A stretch of DNA of 64,000 bases, from positions 19,805 through 83,804 of the forward strand of contig JADEXK010000020.1 of assembly GCA_015207155.1 (NCBI GenBank), in the 5' to 3' direction. The position numbers and the translations under genes were made by a program. Source of the DNA: Nostocales cyanobacterium LEGE 11386 (GTDB taxonomy: Bacteria; Cyanobacteriota; Cyanobacteriia; Cyanobacteriales; Nostocaceae). Shown one piece after another: positions 27,965-37,399 of the stretch (its first letter is position 1; every line of letters begins with the position of its first letter). The notes under the pieces are model-generated. The model was not told where the DNA came from. It worked only from the letters and a program-made list of their open reading frames with translations, and searched no databases.

Positions 27965-28651
27965 TTACAAACGTTGTAGTATGCTTAAACCATGGGTATC
28001 AGTACCACAGGTATTTAAAAGATGATATTTACTAGCTAGCTGTTGCATCTGTTGTGATTCCAAAGCACTTGGTCTCCAGGGTTTAGGGTTGTTGTAAGCG
28101 TAGAAAGATTCAACGCCATCGATTCCCTGTTCAGCAGCAGCAGGAATTAAGTCAAAATGCGATCGCCTGTAACGAGCTGGATGAGCTAAAACTGCCAAAC
28201 CCCCAGCGTCATGTATAGCAGCAATTACATTAGTAGCTTGATATTGTTGGCCTGTGGTAGCTTTTCTTTGTAAATAAGGTTTTATACTCAGGTTTCCTGG
28301 CTCAAAAGCGTAAGCTAAAATGTGAACTTCAATATCCAAAAGATTGGCATTAATTTCCACCCCACTCCAGAGACGAGGAGTGTTTGCACCAGGATTTTTC
28401 CATTGCCAATCTTCTAACCAAATTTGTGCTGCTTCATACCCACCAATATTATGGTGGTCGGTTATGGCTAATCCTTGCAAACCGATAGCGATCGCCTGTT
28501 CCATCAATGTACTTGGTTGCAACTTTCCATCTGAGTGGACAGTGTGCATATGAAAATTGAATAACTTGGGACAGCTTTGTGCATTAATGCTCTGAAATAT
28601 TTGCCTTAACAGTTCGGCGGAAGCAGATGTCCGAGCAAAATTTACTACCAT
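27965..28651 (-). CDS. PHP-domain metal-dependent phosphoesterase
   Basis: 228 residues from ATG 28649-28651 (MVVNFARTSASAELLRQ), preceded by GAGGTGG; the frame is open further upstream without a good start signal. PHP metal-binding motifs are present: FHMHTVHSDGKLQPSTLMEQA, GLAITDHHNIGG, AVLAHPARYRRSH and TCGTDTHGLS at the end. Stand-alone PHP proteins of this size include RNase AM/YciV-like 5'-3' exonucleases and histidinol-phosphate phosphatase-like enzymes; the exact substrate cannot be read from sequence. The C-terminus is short. Confidence 0.85.
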   Translation of the reverse strand: MVVNFARTSASAELLRQIFQSINAQSCPKLFNFHMHTVHSDGKLQPSTLMEQAIAIGLQGLAITDHHNIGGYEAAQIWLEDWQWKNPGANTPRLWSGVEINANLLDIEVHILAYAFEPGNLSIKPYLQRKATTGQQYQATNVIAAIHDAGGLAVLAHPARYRRSHFDLIPAAAEQGIDGVESFYAYNNPKPWRPSALESQQMQQLASKYHLLNTCGTDTHGLSILQRL

Positions 28652-28978
28652 AACCACCTCTGAACGAAATATGTAATTTTCTATACACAAACACGCCACA
28701 CTTATAGATAAGAAAATGCCAGCACTTTAAAAATGTTGGTAGTCATTTTCTCAACTTCATTAGCCAATTTTTTTCAATATGTTAAGACTACCTTAGCAAA
28801 TCTCAATGCTTGTGGCCATGAGTATTTCCGATTGCTGTGATAAAGCAAGTAAAATTTTTTTCAAAAATTTATTTAAATACTTAGAAAAATTTTCCCAAAA
28901 GTTATGAATTTTAGTAGATTTAACTACTCTATTAATCTAGAAGTAGTATTGAGTTCCGTGTATAAATAATTTTCGCAA

Positions 28979-30025
28979 TTACGGTAATCCTTCCAAGGTA
29001 CCCGAACCAGTAATGACTTCACCAATTGCAAAAGCAGGAATATCCTGTGATTTAAAAAAGGTAATTGTTTGTTCTGCTTGATTAGGTGGTACCAACAACA
29101 CAAATCCAATCCCCATATTGAAGGTATTATACATTGCTTTGGTACTCACTGAACCAGCCTCAGCTAACCACTGAAATAGAGGAGGAATAGTCCAACTATT
29201 AGGGTTAATTTTGATTGCTTGACCTTGACCCAAGCATCTGGGTAAATTTTCTGGTAAACCGCCGCCTGTAATATGAGCCATACCGTGAATTTCTAACCCG
29301 GCTTGACGAGATGCTAGAACAGGTTTGACATAAATTTGTGTAGGTTTGAGGAAAGCTGCGCCGATAGTTTCACCACCTAATAATTCTGGGCTTTCATCCC
29401 AAGAAAAGCCACCATCAGCCACAATTTTCCGCACTAAACTTAAGCCATTACTGTGGACACCAGCGCTAGCAAGTGAGATCGCTACATCCCCAATTTGTAC
29501 CTGGGAACTATCCAGCATCTGGCTTTTTTCCACAATTCCCACACAAAACCCAGCTAAGTCATACTCACCCACTTGGTAGAAACCAGGCATTTCTGCTGTT
29601 TCTCCTCCTAATAAGGCACAACCTGCCAGCCTACAACCAGAAGCTATACCCGCTACCACTTGAGTCAATTGCTCTGGTTCTAACTTACCCGTGGCTACAT
29701 AATCCAAAAAGAATAGCGGTTCTGCGCCTGATGTCAGCACATCATTAACGCACATGGCAACTAAATCAATGCCAACAGTGTCATGGCGGTTGAGAATTTG
29801 GGCGATTTTCAACTTTGTCCCCACACCATCTGTGCCAGAAACCAACACTGGTTCCTGAAAACCCCCTGGTAGTTGGAAGCAACCACCAAAACCACCTAGT
29901 CCACCAATTACTTCAGGTCTAAAGGTGCTGTGAACCAAATTGCGAATTTGATCTACAAAGGCTCGACCAGCCTCAACATCAACCCCTGCATCCCGATAAT
30001 CCATTCCTGACTGCACCGTTATCAA
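28979..30025 (-). CDS. purM: Phosphoribosylformylglycinamidine cyclo-ligase (AIR synthetase)
   Basis: 348 residues, the usual PurM length. It closes the imidazole ring to form AIR in purine synthesis, using ATP. Signatures are [17 protein letters not shown] at the N-terminus, [16 protein letters not shown] (nucleotide-binding loop), [22 protein letters not shown] and [13 protein letters not shown], then [11 protein letters not shown]. Monocistronic as seen; 280 bases of AT-rich DNA separate it from the PHP gene. Confidence 0.96.
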   Translation of the reverse strand: MITVQSGMDYRDAGVDVEAGRAFVDQIRNLVHSTFRPEVIGGLGGFGGCFQLPGGFQEPVLVSGTDGVGTKLKIAQILNRHDTVGIDLVAMCVNDVLTSGAEPLFFLDYVATGKLEPEQLTQVVAGIASGCRLAGCALLGGETAEMPGFYQVGEYDLAGFCVGIVEKSQMLDSSQVQIGDVAISLASAGVHSNGLSLVRKIVADGGFSWDESPELLGGETIGAAFLKPTQIYVKPVLASRQAGLEIHGMAHITGGGLPENLPRCLGQGQAIKINPNSWTIPPLFQWLAEAGSVSTKAMYNTFNMGIGFVLLVPPNQAEQTITFFKSQDIPAFAIGEVITGSGTLEGLP

Positions 30026-30077
30026 TCCCTTACCAACTTAGGCTATCATCTCAACAGTGTCAGTTGTTAGTTGATGA

Positions 30078-30284
30078 TCAAAATACTTGGTTTTCAATCC
30101 CCCGCCACCATTCACCCAAGTTCATCAAGTCTTCGTGTATGTCTGCTAATTCATTGGCGTAGGCATCTTCGGAAATACTAGCTTGGCGTTCTTGTAATTT
30201 CTTGAGACGCAGCTGCACCAATAGCCAAGGTTTGGCAATGCTATTTGTTGATTCTAAGTATTTTGCTAGTTCTATACTGTTCAT
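30078..30284 (-). CDS. Small hypothetical protein, 68 residues
   Basis: Starts at ATG 30282-30284 (MNSIELAKYLESTNSIAKPW). The frame is open upstream, but that part is repeat sequence. Predicted helical and charged, with QLRLKKLQERQ and ELADIHEDLMNLGEWWRGIE; no cysteines or membrane segment. Family not recognised, but composition and position just before purM suggest a real small gene. Confidence 0.6.
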   Translation of the reverse strand: MNSIELAKYLESTNSIAKPWLLVQLRLKKLQERQASISEDAYANELADIHEDLMNLGEWWRGIENQVF

Positions 30285-30293
30285 ATTTTTCAA

Positions 30294-30362
30294 GTGCTGA
30301 GTGCTGTGCTTTTCTAAGTGCTGAGTGCGCTTGCCCTGAGCGAAGCCGAAGGGGAGTGCTGA
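30294..30362. repeat. GTGCTGA heptamers with embedded CCCTGAGCGAAG palindrome
   Basis: Third occurrence of the heptamer array interrupted by the CTTCGGCTTCGCTCAGGG-type palindrome (compare 9381-9467 and 17820-17870), here in the opposite orientation. It lies directly upstream of the 68-residue ORF. Confidence 0.75.
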
Positions 30363-30432
30363 GTAAGAATAGTAGCCTCTCTTTTTAAGATACATGAGAC
30401 AGTTGGGAAGGGCGCAATATGTTGAATTAATT

Positions 30433-30463
30433 AAAAACAGCCACGATTTATATCGTGACTGCT
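30433..30463 (-). terminator. Rho-independent terminator after sodB
   Basis: On the minus strand, CAGTCACGAT pairs with ATCGTGGCTG around a short loop, followed by TTTTTAA. It starts about 85 bases downstream of the sodB stop. Confidence 0.8.
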
Positions 30464-30548
30464 GGTAATATTTGTAAATTAACTGATTGTTTTTGCTTTA
30501 CAAAGCTAGCAAAGCCACTATCTCATTTAGTAAAAAAATGACAGCTAG

Positions 30549-31151
30549 TTAGGCTTTGGCGTAATTTTCAGCAGCAAATTCCCAGTTTACCAACTGGTCT
30601 AAGAAGTTCTTGATGAACGCCGGACGGGCATTTCTATGGTCAATGTAGTAGGCGTGTTCCCAAACGTCTAAAGTTAGGAGTGCCTTTTTACCATGAGCTA
30701 GGGGGTTCTCGGCATTCGGTGTCTTCATCACCTTCAGGGTACCACCATCATCAATTAGCCAAGCCCAACCACTGCCAAATTGAGTTGCAGCCGCACTAGA
30801 AAATTCTTCTTTGAATTTGTCGAAGCTACCAAAATCTTGATCAATCTTGGCGGCGAGTTCTCCGGTGGGTGTGCCACCGCCTGCTGGCTTCAAGGAATTC
30901 CAGAAAAAGGTGTGATTCCAAACTTGGGCAGCATTATTGAAGATTCCTGCCTTAGAGGAGTCTTTAAAGGAAACTTGGATGACATCTTCCAGAGACTTTT
31001 CAGCAAGTTCCGTACCGTCAGTGAGCTTGTTTAGGTTATCTACATAAGCCTTGTGATGCTTGCCATAGTGATACTCGAAGGTTTCGCCTTTCATGCCATA
31101 AGGCTCTAGAGCATTAAAGTCGAAAGGTAGGGGGGGCTGTACAAATGCCAT
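30549..31151 (-). CDS. sodB: Superoxide dismutase [Fe]
   Basis: 200 residues, starting [17 protein letters not shown]. It dismutates superoxide in the cytosol. The metal ligands are visible: His in [17 protein letters not shown], His in [14 protein letters not shown], and Asp/His in [19 protein letters not shown]. The AAQ-NHTFFW stretch is characteristic of the iron type, in contrast to [11 protein letters not shown] in the neighbouring sodA. A strong hairpin terminator follows. A second SOD gene lies 330 bases upstream on the same strand. Confidence 0.95.
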   Translation of the reverse strand: MAFVQPPLPFDFNALEPYGMKGETFEYHYGKHHKAYVDNLNKLTDGTELAEKSLEDVIQVSFKDSSKAGIFNNAAQVWNHTFFWNSLKPAGGGTPTGELAAKIDQDFGSFDKFKEEFSSAAATQFGSGWAWLIDDGGTLKVMKTPNAENPLAHGKKALLTLDVWEHAYYIDHRNARPAFIKNFLDQLVNWEFAAENYAKA

Positions 31152-31481
31152 TTTGTGAAATCCTCTCTTTACTGTTTTCTAGTTTAAAGCTGTTGCAGCA
31201 GCTTAGGAAATTACAGGTTTTGTGCGTATCAGTTTTATACCCTTTAATTTCGGATATAAAACTTAACATCGTTATTTTACTACCAAAGTGAGGATTAAGA
31301 CAAAATACCCTTGTAATCAACCAAATCCCTGGGAATTTGTGATGATAAATAAACACTGCTAATAGCTTATGGCTAATGCCTCATAGCAAGAATCCAAGTA
31401 GCAATTAGCAGATATAGCCAAAAATTTCCATACTGCACTGCTTGATTGACTATGTTTCTATTTTTATTTCCGCCCATCTAT
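31152..31481. other. Intergenic region between the two sod genes
   Basis: 330 bases, no ORF or array recognised. It separates sodA (upstream) from sodB, so each probably has its own promoter. Confidence 0.45.
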
Positions 31482-32096
31482 TCAGTGCATTGACATCTGC
31501 AATCGTTTGTTAATCTCGTTCCAGTTGACGACGTTCCACCACTGTTTGAGATATTCGGCACGACGGTTTTGGTATTTGAGATAATAGGCATGTTCCCAAA
31601 CATCATTACCCATAATTGGGAAGCTACCAGATGTCATCGGACTATCTTGGTTAGGTGTACTAGTAATTTCAAATTTGTTATCAGGAGTGCGAACTAGCCA
31701 AACCCAACCACTACCAAATTGTTTCGTTCCAGCGTCATTAAAGCGCTGTTTAAAGGTTTCTAAATCACCAAAGTTATCATTAATTATCTCAGCGATCGCA
31801 CCTGTTGGTTCACCACCACCATGATGTGTCATAATTTGCCAAAACATTGTGTGGTTAACATGTCCACCGCCGTGGTTACGCACAGTCGTCATGATATCTT
31901 GTGGCAAACTATTTAGCCCCACAATCAAATCTTCAATATTCTTTGACTGTAGTTCTGGATGTTTCTCCAAGGCTTCATTTACTTTACTTACATAAGCTTG
32001 GTGGTGCTTATCATGATGTAGCCGCATAGTTTCAGCATCAATATACGGCTCTAAGGCATCATAGTTATAAGGCAAAGGGGGAAGTTCAAATGCCAT
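31482..32096 (-). CDS. sodA: Superoxide dismutase [Mn]
   Basis: 204 residues from ATG 32094-32096 ([20 protein letters not shown]), with AGGA about 9 bases before it; the frame is open for 41 more codons upstream but without protein-like sequence. Manganese-type signatures are [17 protein letters not shown] and [19 protein letters not shown]. Some Nostoc MnSODs carry an N-terminal membrane/signal segment; none is seen here, so this one is predicted cytosolic. Adjacent to sodB, forming an Fe/Mn SOD pair. Confidence 0.93.
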   Translation of the reverse strand: MAFELPPLPYNYDALEPYIDAETMRLHHDKHHQAYVSKVNEALEKHPELQSKNIEDLIVGLNSLPQDIMTTVRNHGGGHVNHTMFWQIMTHHGGGEPTGAIAEIINDNFGDLETFKQRFNDAGTKQFGSGWVWLVRTPDNKFEITSTPNQDSPMTSGSFPIMGNDVWEHAYYLKYQNRRAEYLKQWWNVVNWNEINKRLQMSMH

Positions 32097-32374
32097 AAGG
32101 TTAAATCCTAGGATGAGTGCTTCCCACTTTCTAACTAATTCAATAGCTTTAATACCTATATCATTAGTAGTATTAATCAAATAGTTAGCATGATTTTTAT
32201 AATGGTGAGTTAGCACCAACTCACCATTATATGTAACTAGAAAATCACATCAAATCGCACTAATTAACGTGAATTCGATGAACCTCACCCCAACCCTTCT
32301 CCGACACGGAGAGGGGCAAAAATATCCCTGGTTTTAAAAAAATCAAGGTTTCAAAGCCTCTCCCCTGCAAGGGG

Positions 32375-32517
32375 CTACCGTGTACACACAAATCATCTGA
32401 TCCCCCTAAATCCCCCTTTTTAAGGGGGACTTGAAGAAGTTTTCCCCTTTTCAAGGGGGGTTAGGGGCGATCGAAACGCTGTTAGGCAACTTTATAATAC
32501 TTATGTGTACACCGTAG
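32375..32517. mobile_element. 143-bp MITE-like insertion with terminal inverted repeats and 11-bp target duplication
   Basis: The left end CTACCGTGTACACA matches the reverse complement of the right end TGTGTACACCGTAG (one mismatch in 14). CCTGCAAGGGG flanks it on both sides (32364-32374 and 32518-32528), a perfect 11-bp direct duplication. Removing the element and one copy restores a continuous CTCCCCTGCAAGGGGAG palindrome. The interior carries a second, shorter palindromic repeat (GATCCCCCTAA... ...TTAGGGGCGATC) and no ORF. It therefore looks like a non-autonomous element inserted in an older repeat. Confidence 0.8.
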
Positions 32518-32572
32518 CCTGCAAGGGGAGAGGTTTGCAGAGGGATTTTTGATATTTGTCGAACTCACTTAA

Positions 32573-34177
32573 TTACAACTGAGATAAACGCTGTTGGTAA
32601 TAGTTAACAATTTGTGCTGCGACTTCAGCCACACTTAGACCATCGGTTTGCATCTCCACTGCATCTGCTGCTTTTTGCAGAGGGGAAACTTTACGGGTGC
32701 TATCTTTCCAGTCACGTTCAGCAATGTCCTGTTCCAACTGTTCTAAAGTAACTTCGGGTTGACCCTGTTTTTTAAAGTCTTGCTGTCGGCGACGGGCGCG
32801 TTCATTCACAGAGGCGGTTAAGAAGATTTTCACTTCGGCATCGGGGAATACATGAGTCCCAATGTCCCGACCTTCAGCCACTAAACCACCTCTCTTACCC
32901 CAGCTTTGCTGTTTTTTCACCAGTGCTTGACGCACAGCATTTTGTGCAGCTATTGCCGATACTTGAGATGTTACCTCAATGGTGCGAATTGCCTGGGTAA
33001 CATCAGTATCATTAATCCAAACCCTGACGGGAGATTGCAAATCACGACTGGGAGTAAGTTCAATGTTACACTGGTTGGCTAATTGGGCGATCGCACATTC
33101 ATCATCAATGGCAATACCCTGTTGTAGCACTAGCCAAGTAACAGCGCGATACATAGCGCCTGTATCTAGATACACTAAACCCAGTTTAGCTGCTACTTGA
33201 CGAGCTACCGTAGATTTGCCAGCACCGGCTGGCCCATCAATAGCGATGATGGGTTGGCGATCGCGCAGGATGGTATTATCAATCAAACGTGTAGAACCAA
33301 GACGAGCTGCGATCGCCAGCATTCCTTCCTCCTCAACTGTTTCTAAAGACATCAACGTAGTCGGTTCAACCAATTCAATATATTCCACGAATAGAGTACT
33401 AACCTTTGCCAATTCTTGCTGTACCACTGCTATCAGCTTGCTTTTGTCACGAACACCTGCCTTGAACGCAGCCTCTGCTTGCTCTAAGCCTCGATATAAA
33501 GCCGTTGCTTGCTCTTTTTCCTGTGCAGTCAAATACTGATTGCGAGAACTAAAGGCAAGTCCTGACGCTTCCCGCACTGTAGGACAAGCAACAATATCTA
33601 CTGGCAAATTTAAGTCGGCCACCAACCGTCTAATAATAGCCAGTTGCTGACCATCTTTTTGTCCAAAGTAGGCTCGGTCAGGTTGTACCAAGTTCAAAAG
33701 CTTGGTCACAATTGTAGCCACACCCTGAAAGTGACCTAGCCGAGAACGACCACACAAGCCTGTTATCATAGCAGATGGCGGTGTTACTTGTGTCACTTTA
33801 GATTCTTGTATACTTTTCTGGGGAACACCCATTTCTTCCGGAGTCGGTGCAAAAATTGCATCTACCCCTGCCTGTGTGCAAAGTTGTTGGTCTTGCTCTA
33901 AAGTACGTGGATAACGTTCATAATCTTCATTTGGGGCAAATTGCAGGGGATTGACGAAAATACTCACAATCACCGTGGAATTTTCTTGCCGCGCTCTTTC
34001 AATCAAGCTTAAATGACCTTGATGCAATCCTCCCATTGTTGGGACTAGACCAACAGCTGTCTGGTACCAGCTAGCCATTTCATCTATTCCCAGTTCCTCT
34101 GGAACCGTAAGCTTCTTTTCTGAGCAGCGTTTAGTTAAATAGCAGCGTAAAGCTGCGACTGTTGTCAGCAGGCGCAC
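32573..34177 (-). CDS. panC/cmk: Bifunctional pantoate-beta-alanine ligase/cytidylate kinase
   Basis: 534 residues, a known cyanobacterial fusion. The N-terminal PanC part (about 1-290) makes pantothenate for CoA: HIGH-like PTMGGLHQGHLSLIERA, FVNPLQFAPNEDYERYPR and YFGQKDGQQLAIIRRLVADL. The C-terminal Cmk part (about 305-530) phosphorylates CMP: P-loop AIDGPAGAGKSTVARQVA, LDTGAMYRAVTWL and LVAEGRDIGTHVFPDAEVK. MITE-type repeats lie between its 3' end and sodA. Monocistronic. Confidence 0.96.
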   Translation of the reverse strand: MRLLTTVAALRCYLTKRCSEKKLTVPEELGIDEMASWYQTAVGLVPTMGGLHQGHLSLIERARQENSTVIVSIFVNPLQFAPNEDYERYPRTLEQDQQLCTQAGVDAIFAPTPEEMGVPQKSIQESKVTQVTPPSAMITGLCGRSRLGHFQGVATIVTKLLNLVQPDRAYFGQKDGQQLAIIRRLVADLNLPVDIVACPTVREASGLAFSSRNQYLTAQEKEQATALYRGLEQAEAAFKAGVRDKSKLIAVVQQELAKVSTLFVEYIELVEPTTLMSLETVEEEGMLAIAARLGSTRLIDNTILRDRQPIIAIDGPAGAGKSTVARQVAAKLGLVYLDTGAMYRAVTWLVLQQGIAIDDECAIAQLANQCNIELTPSRDLQSPVRVWINDTDVTQAIRTIEVTSQVSAIAAQNAVRQALVKKQQSWGKRGGLVAEGRDIGTHVFPDAEVKIFLTASVNERARRRQQDFKKQGQPEVTLEQLEQDIAERDWKDSTRKVSPLQKAADAVEMQTDGLSVAEVAAQIVNYYQQRLSQL

Positions 34178-34362
34178 AAAATTCCCCTAGTTCTTTTTAA
34201 GCCTCTCCCCCGTTAGTTTATATCTGAAATAGGGGGAAGAAACACTTGAACTAGGGGAATTAAGAATTGGGGAGATGGGGGGATGAACTTAATATTAGTA
34301 GTCTCGCCTTGTCCCCTTGTCCCCTTATCCCTGATTTTAGAAAGACTTGAAGTACCTAATGA

Positions 34363-35496
34363 TTACCGACCCAGGACTTCAATCTTCACAGGTGCTACAC
34401 CACTACTGATCATTCCTATAGACCGAGCTGCACCAGTAGATAAATCGATCACTCGACCCCGAATGAATGGGCCACGGTCATTAATTCGCACCACGACAGA
34501 ACGACCATTGCGGGTGTTGGTGACTCGGACTCGCGTCCCAAAGGGTAAGCTACGATGGGCGGCGGTCATGGCTTCTGGATTAAACCTCTCACCAGTCGCA
34601 GTTGGTCTACCAGCGAAATCACGACCGTAAAAGGAAGCTATGCCTTGGAAACTAAGTCGCACATTGGTGGCAATCTGTTGTGCTGGCTTAGGCAAGGAAA
34701 TTGGTGCGCGTATTGGTAGGTTAGCAATTTCATTGATGGGAGATGCATTACCGATGAGTCTCCGCAAACGATTGGTTGCTTGCAATGCATCTTCTGCAAG
34801 ATTTTTGGTGGTACCTGCTAGCCGGGTACTTTGATTAATTTCCACCAATTCTTGGTCATTGACTTTGATCGTATAGCGAGCCTCCTTAGAAGGAGCTTTG
34901 CTAATACTTGGCGTTTGTTGGACAGAGGCGTTTTTGTTCTCTACTGGATTGGTAACTGTAGATTTGTTCTCGCCCTTCCAACTTACAGTAATCTGTTCGG
35001 CGTCCATACCGTTTCGGACTAGCTGGTTAATATTAGCTGCTATTAAACCAGCTCTATGCACCGGGTCATCTTGAGGCGAGCTTTTTTGATTTCTCGCATT
35101 TGTTAAATTCCCCACACTGGTCAATTTGGCTGAGTCACCAGCAATAAGGGCATACGATTGTACGCCCTCATTATCTCCAACTTCTCCAACTTTCGTATCA
35201 ACACTTGCAACTGGCTGAGAACTTAAAAAGGTGAGAACTGGAATATTTTTGATAAACAGGGTTGCCGCCTTCCGACCTCCAATATTGTGAGGATGAATGT
35301 TTGTAATCACAGCATCCGAGGTACGTTTCCCTGCCGAAGATTGAAACTCTCCCACTTTGACGACATCACTAACTGATGATTCTTGGGAAACTGGAGTGGT
35401 TTCCTTTGCCTTAGTAGTTTGAGTGTGACCGACTAAGGGCATCCCCAAAGCAGTCAGAAACAGGGCGACAATAGTCCACAAATATCTTTGATTCAT
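34363..35496 (-). CDS. RlpA-type septal/rare lipoprotein A family protein
   Basis: 377 residues with a signal peptide ([22 protein letters not shown]), no lipobox. The C-terminal 95 residues are a double-psi beta-barrel RlpA domain: [39 protein letters not shown] and [20 protein letters not shown]. The Asp and His residues typical of lytic transglycosylase RlpA proteins are present. The N-terminal 270 residues are Ser/Thr/Lys-rich and carry no recognised domain. Expected role: cutting peptidoglycan glycan strands at septa or in cell-wall turnover. Monocistronic. Confidence 0.88.
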   Translation of the reverse strand: MNQRYLWTIVALFLTALGMPLVGHTQTTKAKETTPVSQESSVSDVVKVGEFQSSAGKRTSDAVITNIHPHNIGGRKAATLFIKNIPVLTFLSSQPVASVDTKVGEVGDNEGVQSYALIAGDSAKLTSVGNLTNARNQKSSPQDDPVHRAGLIAANINQLVRNGMDAEQITVSWKGENKSTVTNPVENKNASVQQTPSISKAPSKEARYTIKVNDQELVEINQSTRLAGTTKNLAEDALQATNRLRRLIGNASPINEIANLPIRAPISLPKPAQQIATNVRLSFQGIASFYGRDFAGRPTATGERFNPEAMTAAHRSLPFGTRVRVTNTRNGRSVVVRINDRGPFIRGRVIDLSTGAARSIGMISSGVAPVKIEVLGR

Positions 35497-36296
35497 GCGT
35501 CCGATTTTAAAGCGACTGTAGAACAGCAGTTTCTTAGTTCGTGGGATTTTGTGTCACAGAACGTGACGTATTCCTAATAACTCGAACTTGTTCCGCTTTC
35601 ACTTTTTGTTTATAACTGCAACAGACTAACATGAACTTCTTAGCTTGGGGATCAGGGTTTTAGCGTAGATAATCATAACTTCATCAAATTCTGATCCCAA
35701 TTTTTAGGGTAAAACCTTTTGTAAATGCGGATTTCGACTATGTAACGTTTTTTTCGTTTAACAAAATTTTTCATATGAAAATTTAATATTTTGCTGATTT
35801 TTAATTAGCTGTAACTCTCCTGATCTAAAACTGTATTTAAAATAACATATAAAAATTTTAAATTTTATCTATAACAATTTAATATATTGGAGAGAAAAAT
35901 CACTATAAATAATTCATTTTATTTAATTTATAAAATTTTCAAATTTTAATATAAACAAGTGGTAGCAAGACTTACAAATCATATATTTTTTCAATGAGCT
36001 AGCATTATCCATCTTGGACAATCTTACTTTTATTACATACTTTAAGCGTAAATCCGCGTAATATACGAAAAGCTTAAAGTGTTTTAAGTAACAATTTGTA
36101 TTAGGATATATACTTAAAAAACTGGAATAATAATGTAGCTAAAGATTTTTTACTAGGAAAGTAAAATTGATGATGAGGCAATTAAAAATTGCTTCTCAGG
36201 CATGAGTAGATAAGTTGAGATGTAACAAAAATAACGTACAATCTCGCTTGTCATATTTAATAAAGTATGGTTTTTTCAAAGTAAACTATCAGCCTT
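35497..36296. other. 800-bp AT-rich intergenic region upstream of glutaminase
   Basis: Divergent promoter region between rlpA-type and glutaminase genes. Strongly AT-rich from about 35750, no ORF and no repeat recognised. A long 5' leader or small RNA is possible but cannot be shown. Confidence 0.4.
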
Positions 36297-37280
36297 ATGG
36301 CAAACCAAACCCATCTAGGAGATTTAGAAGTAGTCTCATCGCCATTTTTAACTGTTCTCAATGACTTGTATTCCAAATACAAGACACTAAATGAGGGCAC
36401 ATTAGCAAACTATATTCCAGAACTGACGAAGGTAAATCCGGAATTATTTAGTATTTGCCTTGTGACTGTAGATGGACACACTCACGAAGTTGGGGATTAC
36501 CAACAACTATTTACTATCCAGTCTATTTCTAAAGTGTTTACTTACGGACTCGCCTTAGAAGATCATGGAAGAGATTACATTTTAACTAGAGTTGGCGTAG
36601 AACCGACAGGGGATGCATTCAACGCAATTATGCTGGATGAGCAATCAAAGCGACCTTATAACCCAATGGTAAACGCGGGAGCGATCGCCACTACTAGCTT
36701 AATTAAAGGATCTGGCCCCACAGAGCGTCTTAACCGAGTTTTAGAGATGTTTCAAAGATACACCGGACATGATGCATTTGTTGATATATCAGTGTTTACA
36801 TCTGAACGTAGCACGGGACATCGTAACCGCGCTATGGCACATCTGATGCTCAACTTTGGCATGATTGACAAAAATATCGAAGAAGCGTTGGATCTTTACT
36901 TTCAGCAGTGTGCTGTGATGGTGAATTGTCAAGACTTAGCTGTGATGGCGGCTACTCTGGCTAACAAAGGTACTAACCCCATCACAGGTGAACAGGCGGT
37001 AGATAGCCGTTATATTAAAGATATTCTTAGCGTCATGTACACCTGCGGCATGTATAACTTTGCAGGTGAGTGGGCTTACACAGTTGGCATTCCTGCTAAA
37101 AGTGGTGTTTGTGGTGGGATTATGGCTGTTGTCCCTCATAAAATGGGCATTGGCGTATTTTCGCCACTGCTAGACGTGCGTGGTAATAGTGTGCGGGGAG
37201 TTAAGGTGTGTGAAGAACTTTCCCAGCAGTTGGGGTTACATCTATTTGAATGTTCCACGAATGAATCGAGATCGGGATAG
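36297..37280 (+). CDS. glsA: Glutaminase A
   Basis: 327 residues. It hydrolyses glutamine to glutamate and ammonia; serine-dependent beta-lactamase-like fold. The catalytic SxxK is in [16 protein letters not shown]. Other family motifs are [55 protein letters not shown] and [17 protein letters not shown]. Ends with a short acidic tail. Monocistronic, with a long AT-rich upstream region that may hold nitrogen-control sites; I found no clear GTAN8TAC NtcA box. Confidence 0.95.
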   Translation: MANQTHLGDLEVVSSPFLTVLNDLYSKYKTLNEGTLANYIPELTKVNPELFSICLVTVDGHTHEVGDYQQLFTIQSISKVFTYGLALEDHGRDYILTRVGVEPTGDAFNAIMLDEQSKRPYNPMVNAGAIATTSLIKGSGPTERLNRVLEMFQRYTGHDAFVDISVFTSERSTGHRNRAMAHLMLNFGMIDKNIEEALDLYFQQCAVMVNCQDLAVMAATLANKGTNPITGEQAVDSRYIKDILSVMYTCGMYNFAGEWAYTVGIPAKSGVCGGIMAVVPHKMGIGVFSPLLDVRGNSVRGVKVCEELSQQLGLHLFECSTNESRSG

Positions 37281-37399
37281 GGATTTCCAAGAAATAAACA
37301 AGATAGTAGTGAGATGATCTCGTTCTCAAAAATATATTCAAAAATTATCTAGTCCAGTTGAAAGCGTCGCGGACATTCTATGATGCACGGCGCTTTTAT

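Noticed and set aside
32573..34177. panC-cmk fusion as a novelty
   Set aside because: This fusion is well known in cyanobacteria.
35497..36296. Riboswitch or NtcA site upstream of glutaminase
   Set aside because: No recognisable glutamine-riboswitch core or GTAN8TAC box was found by eye.
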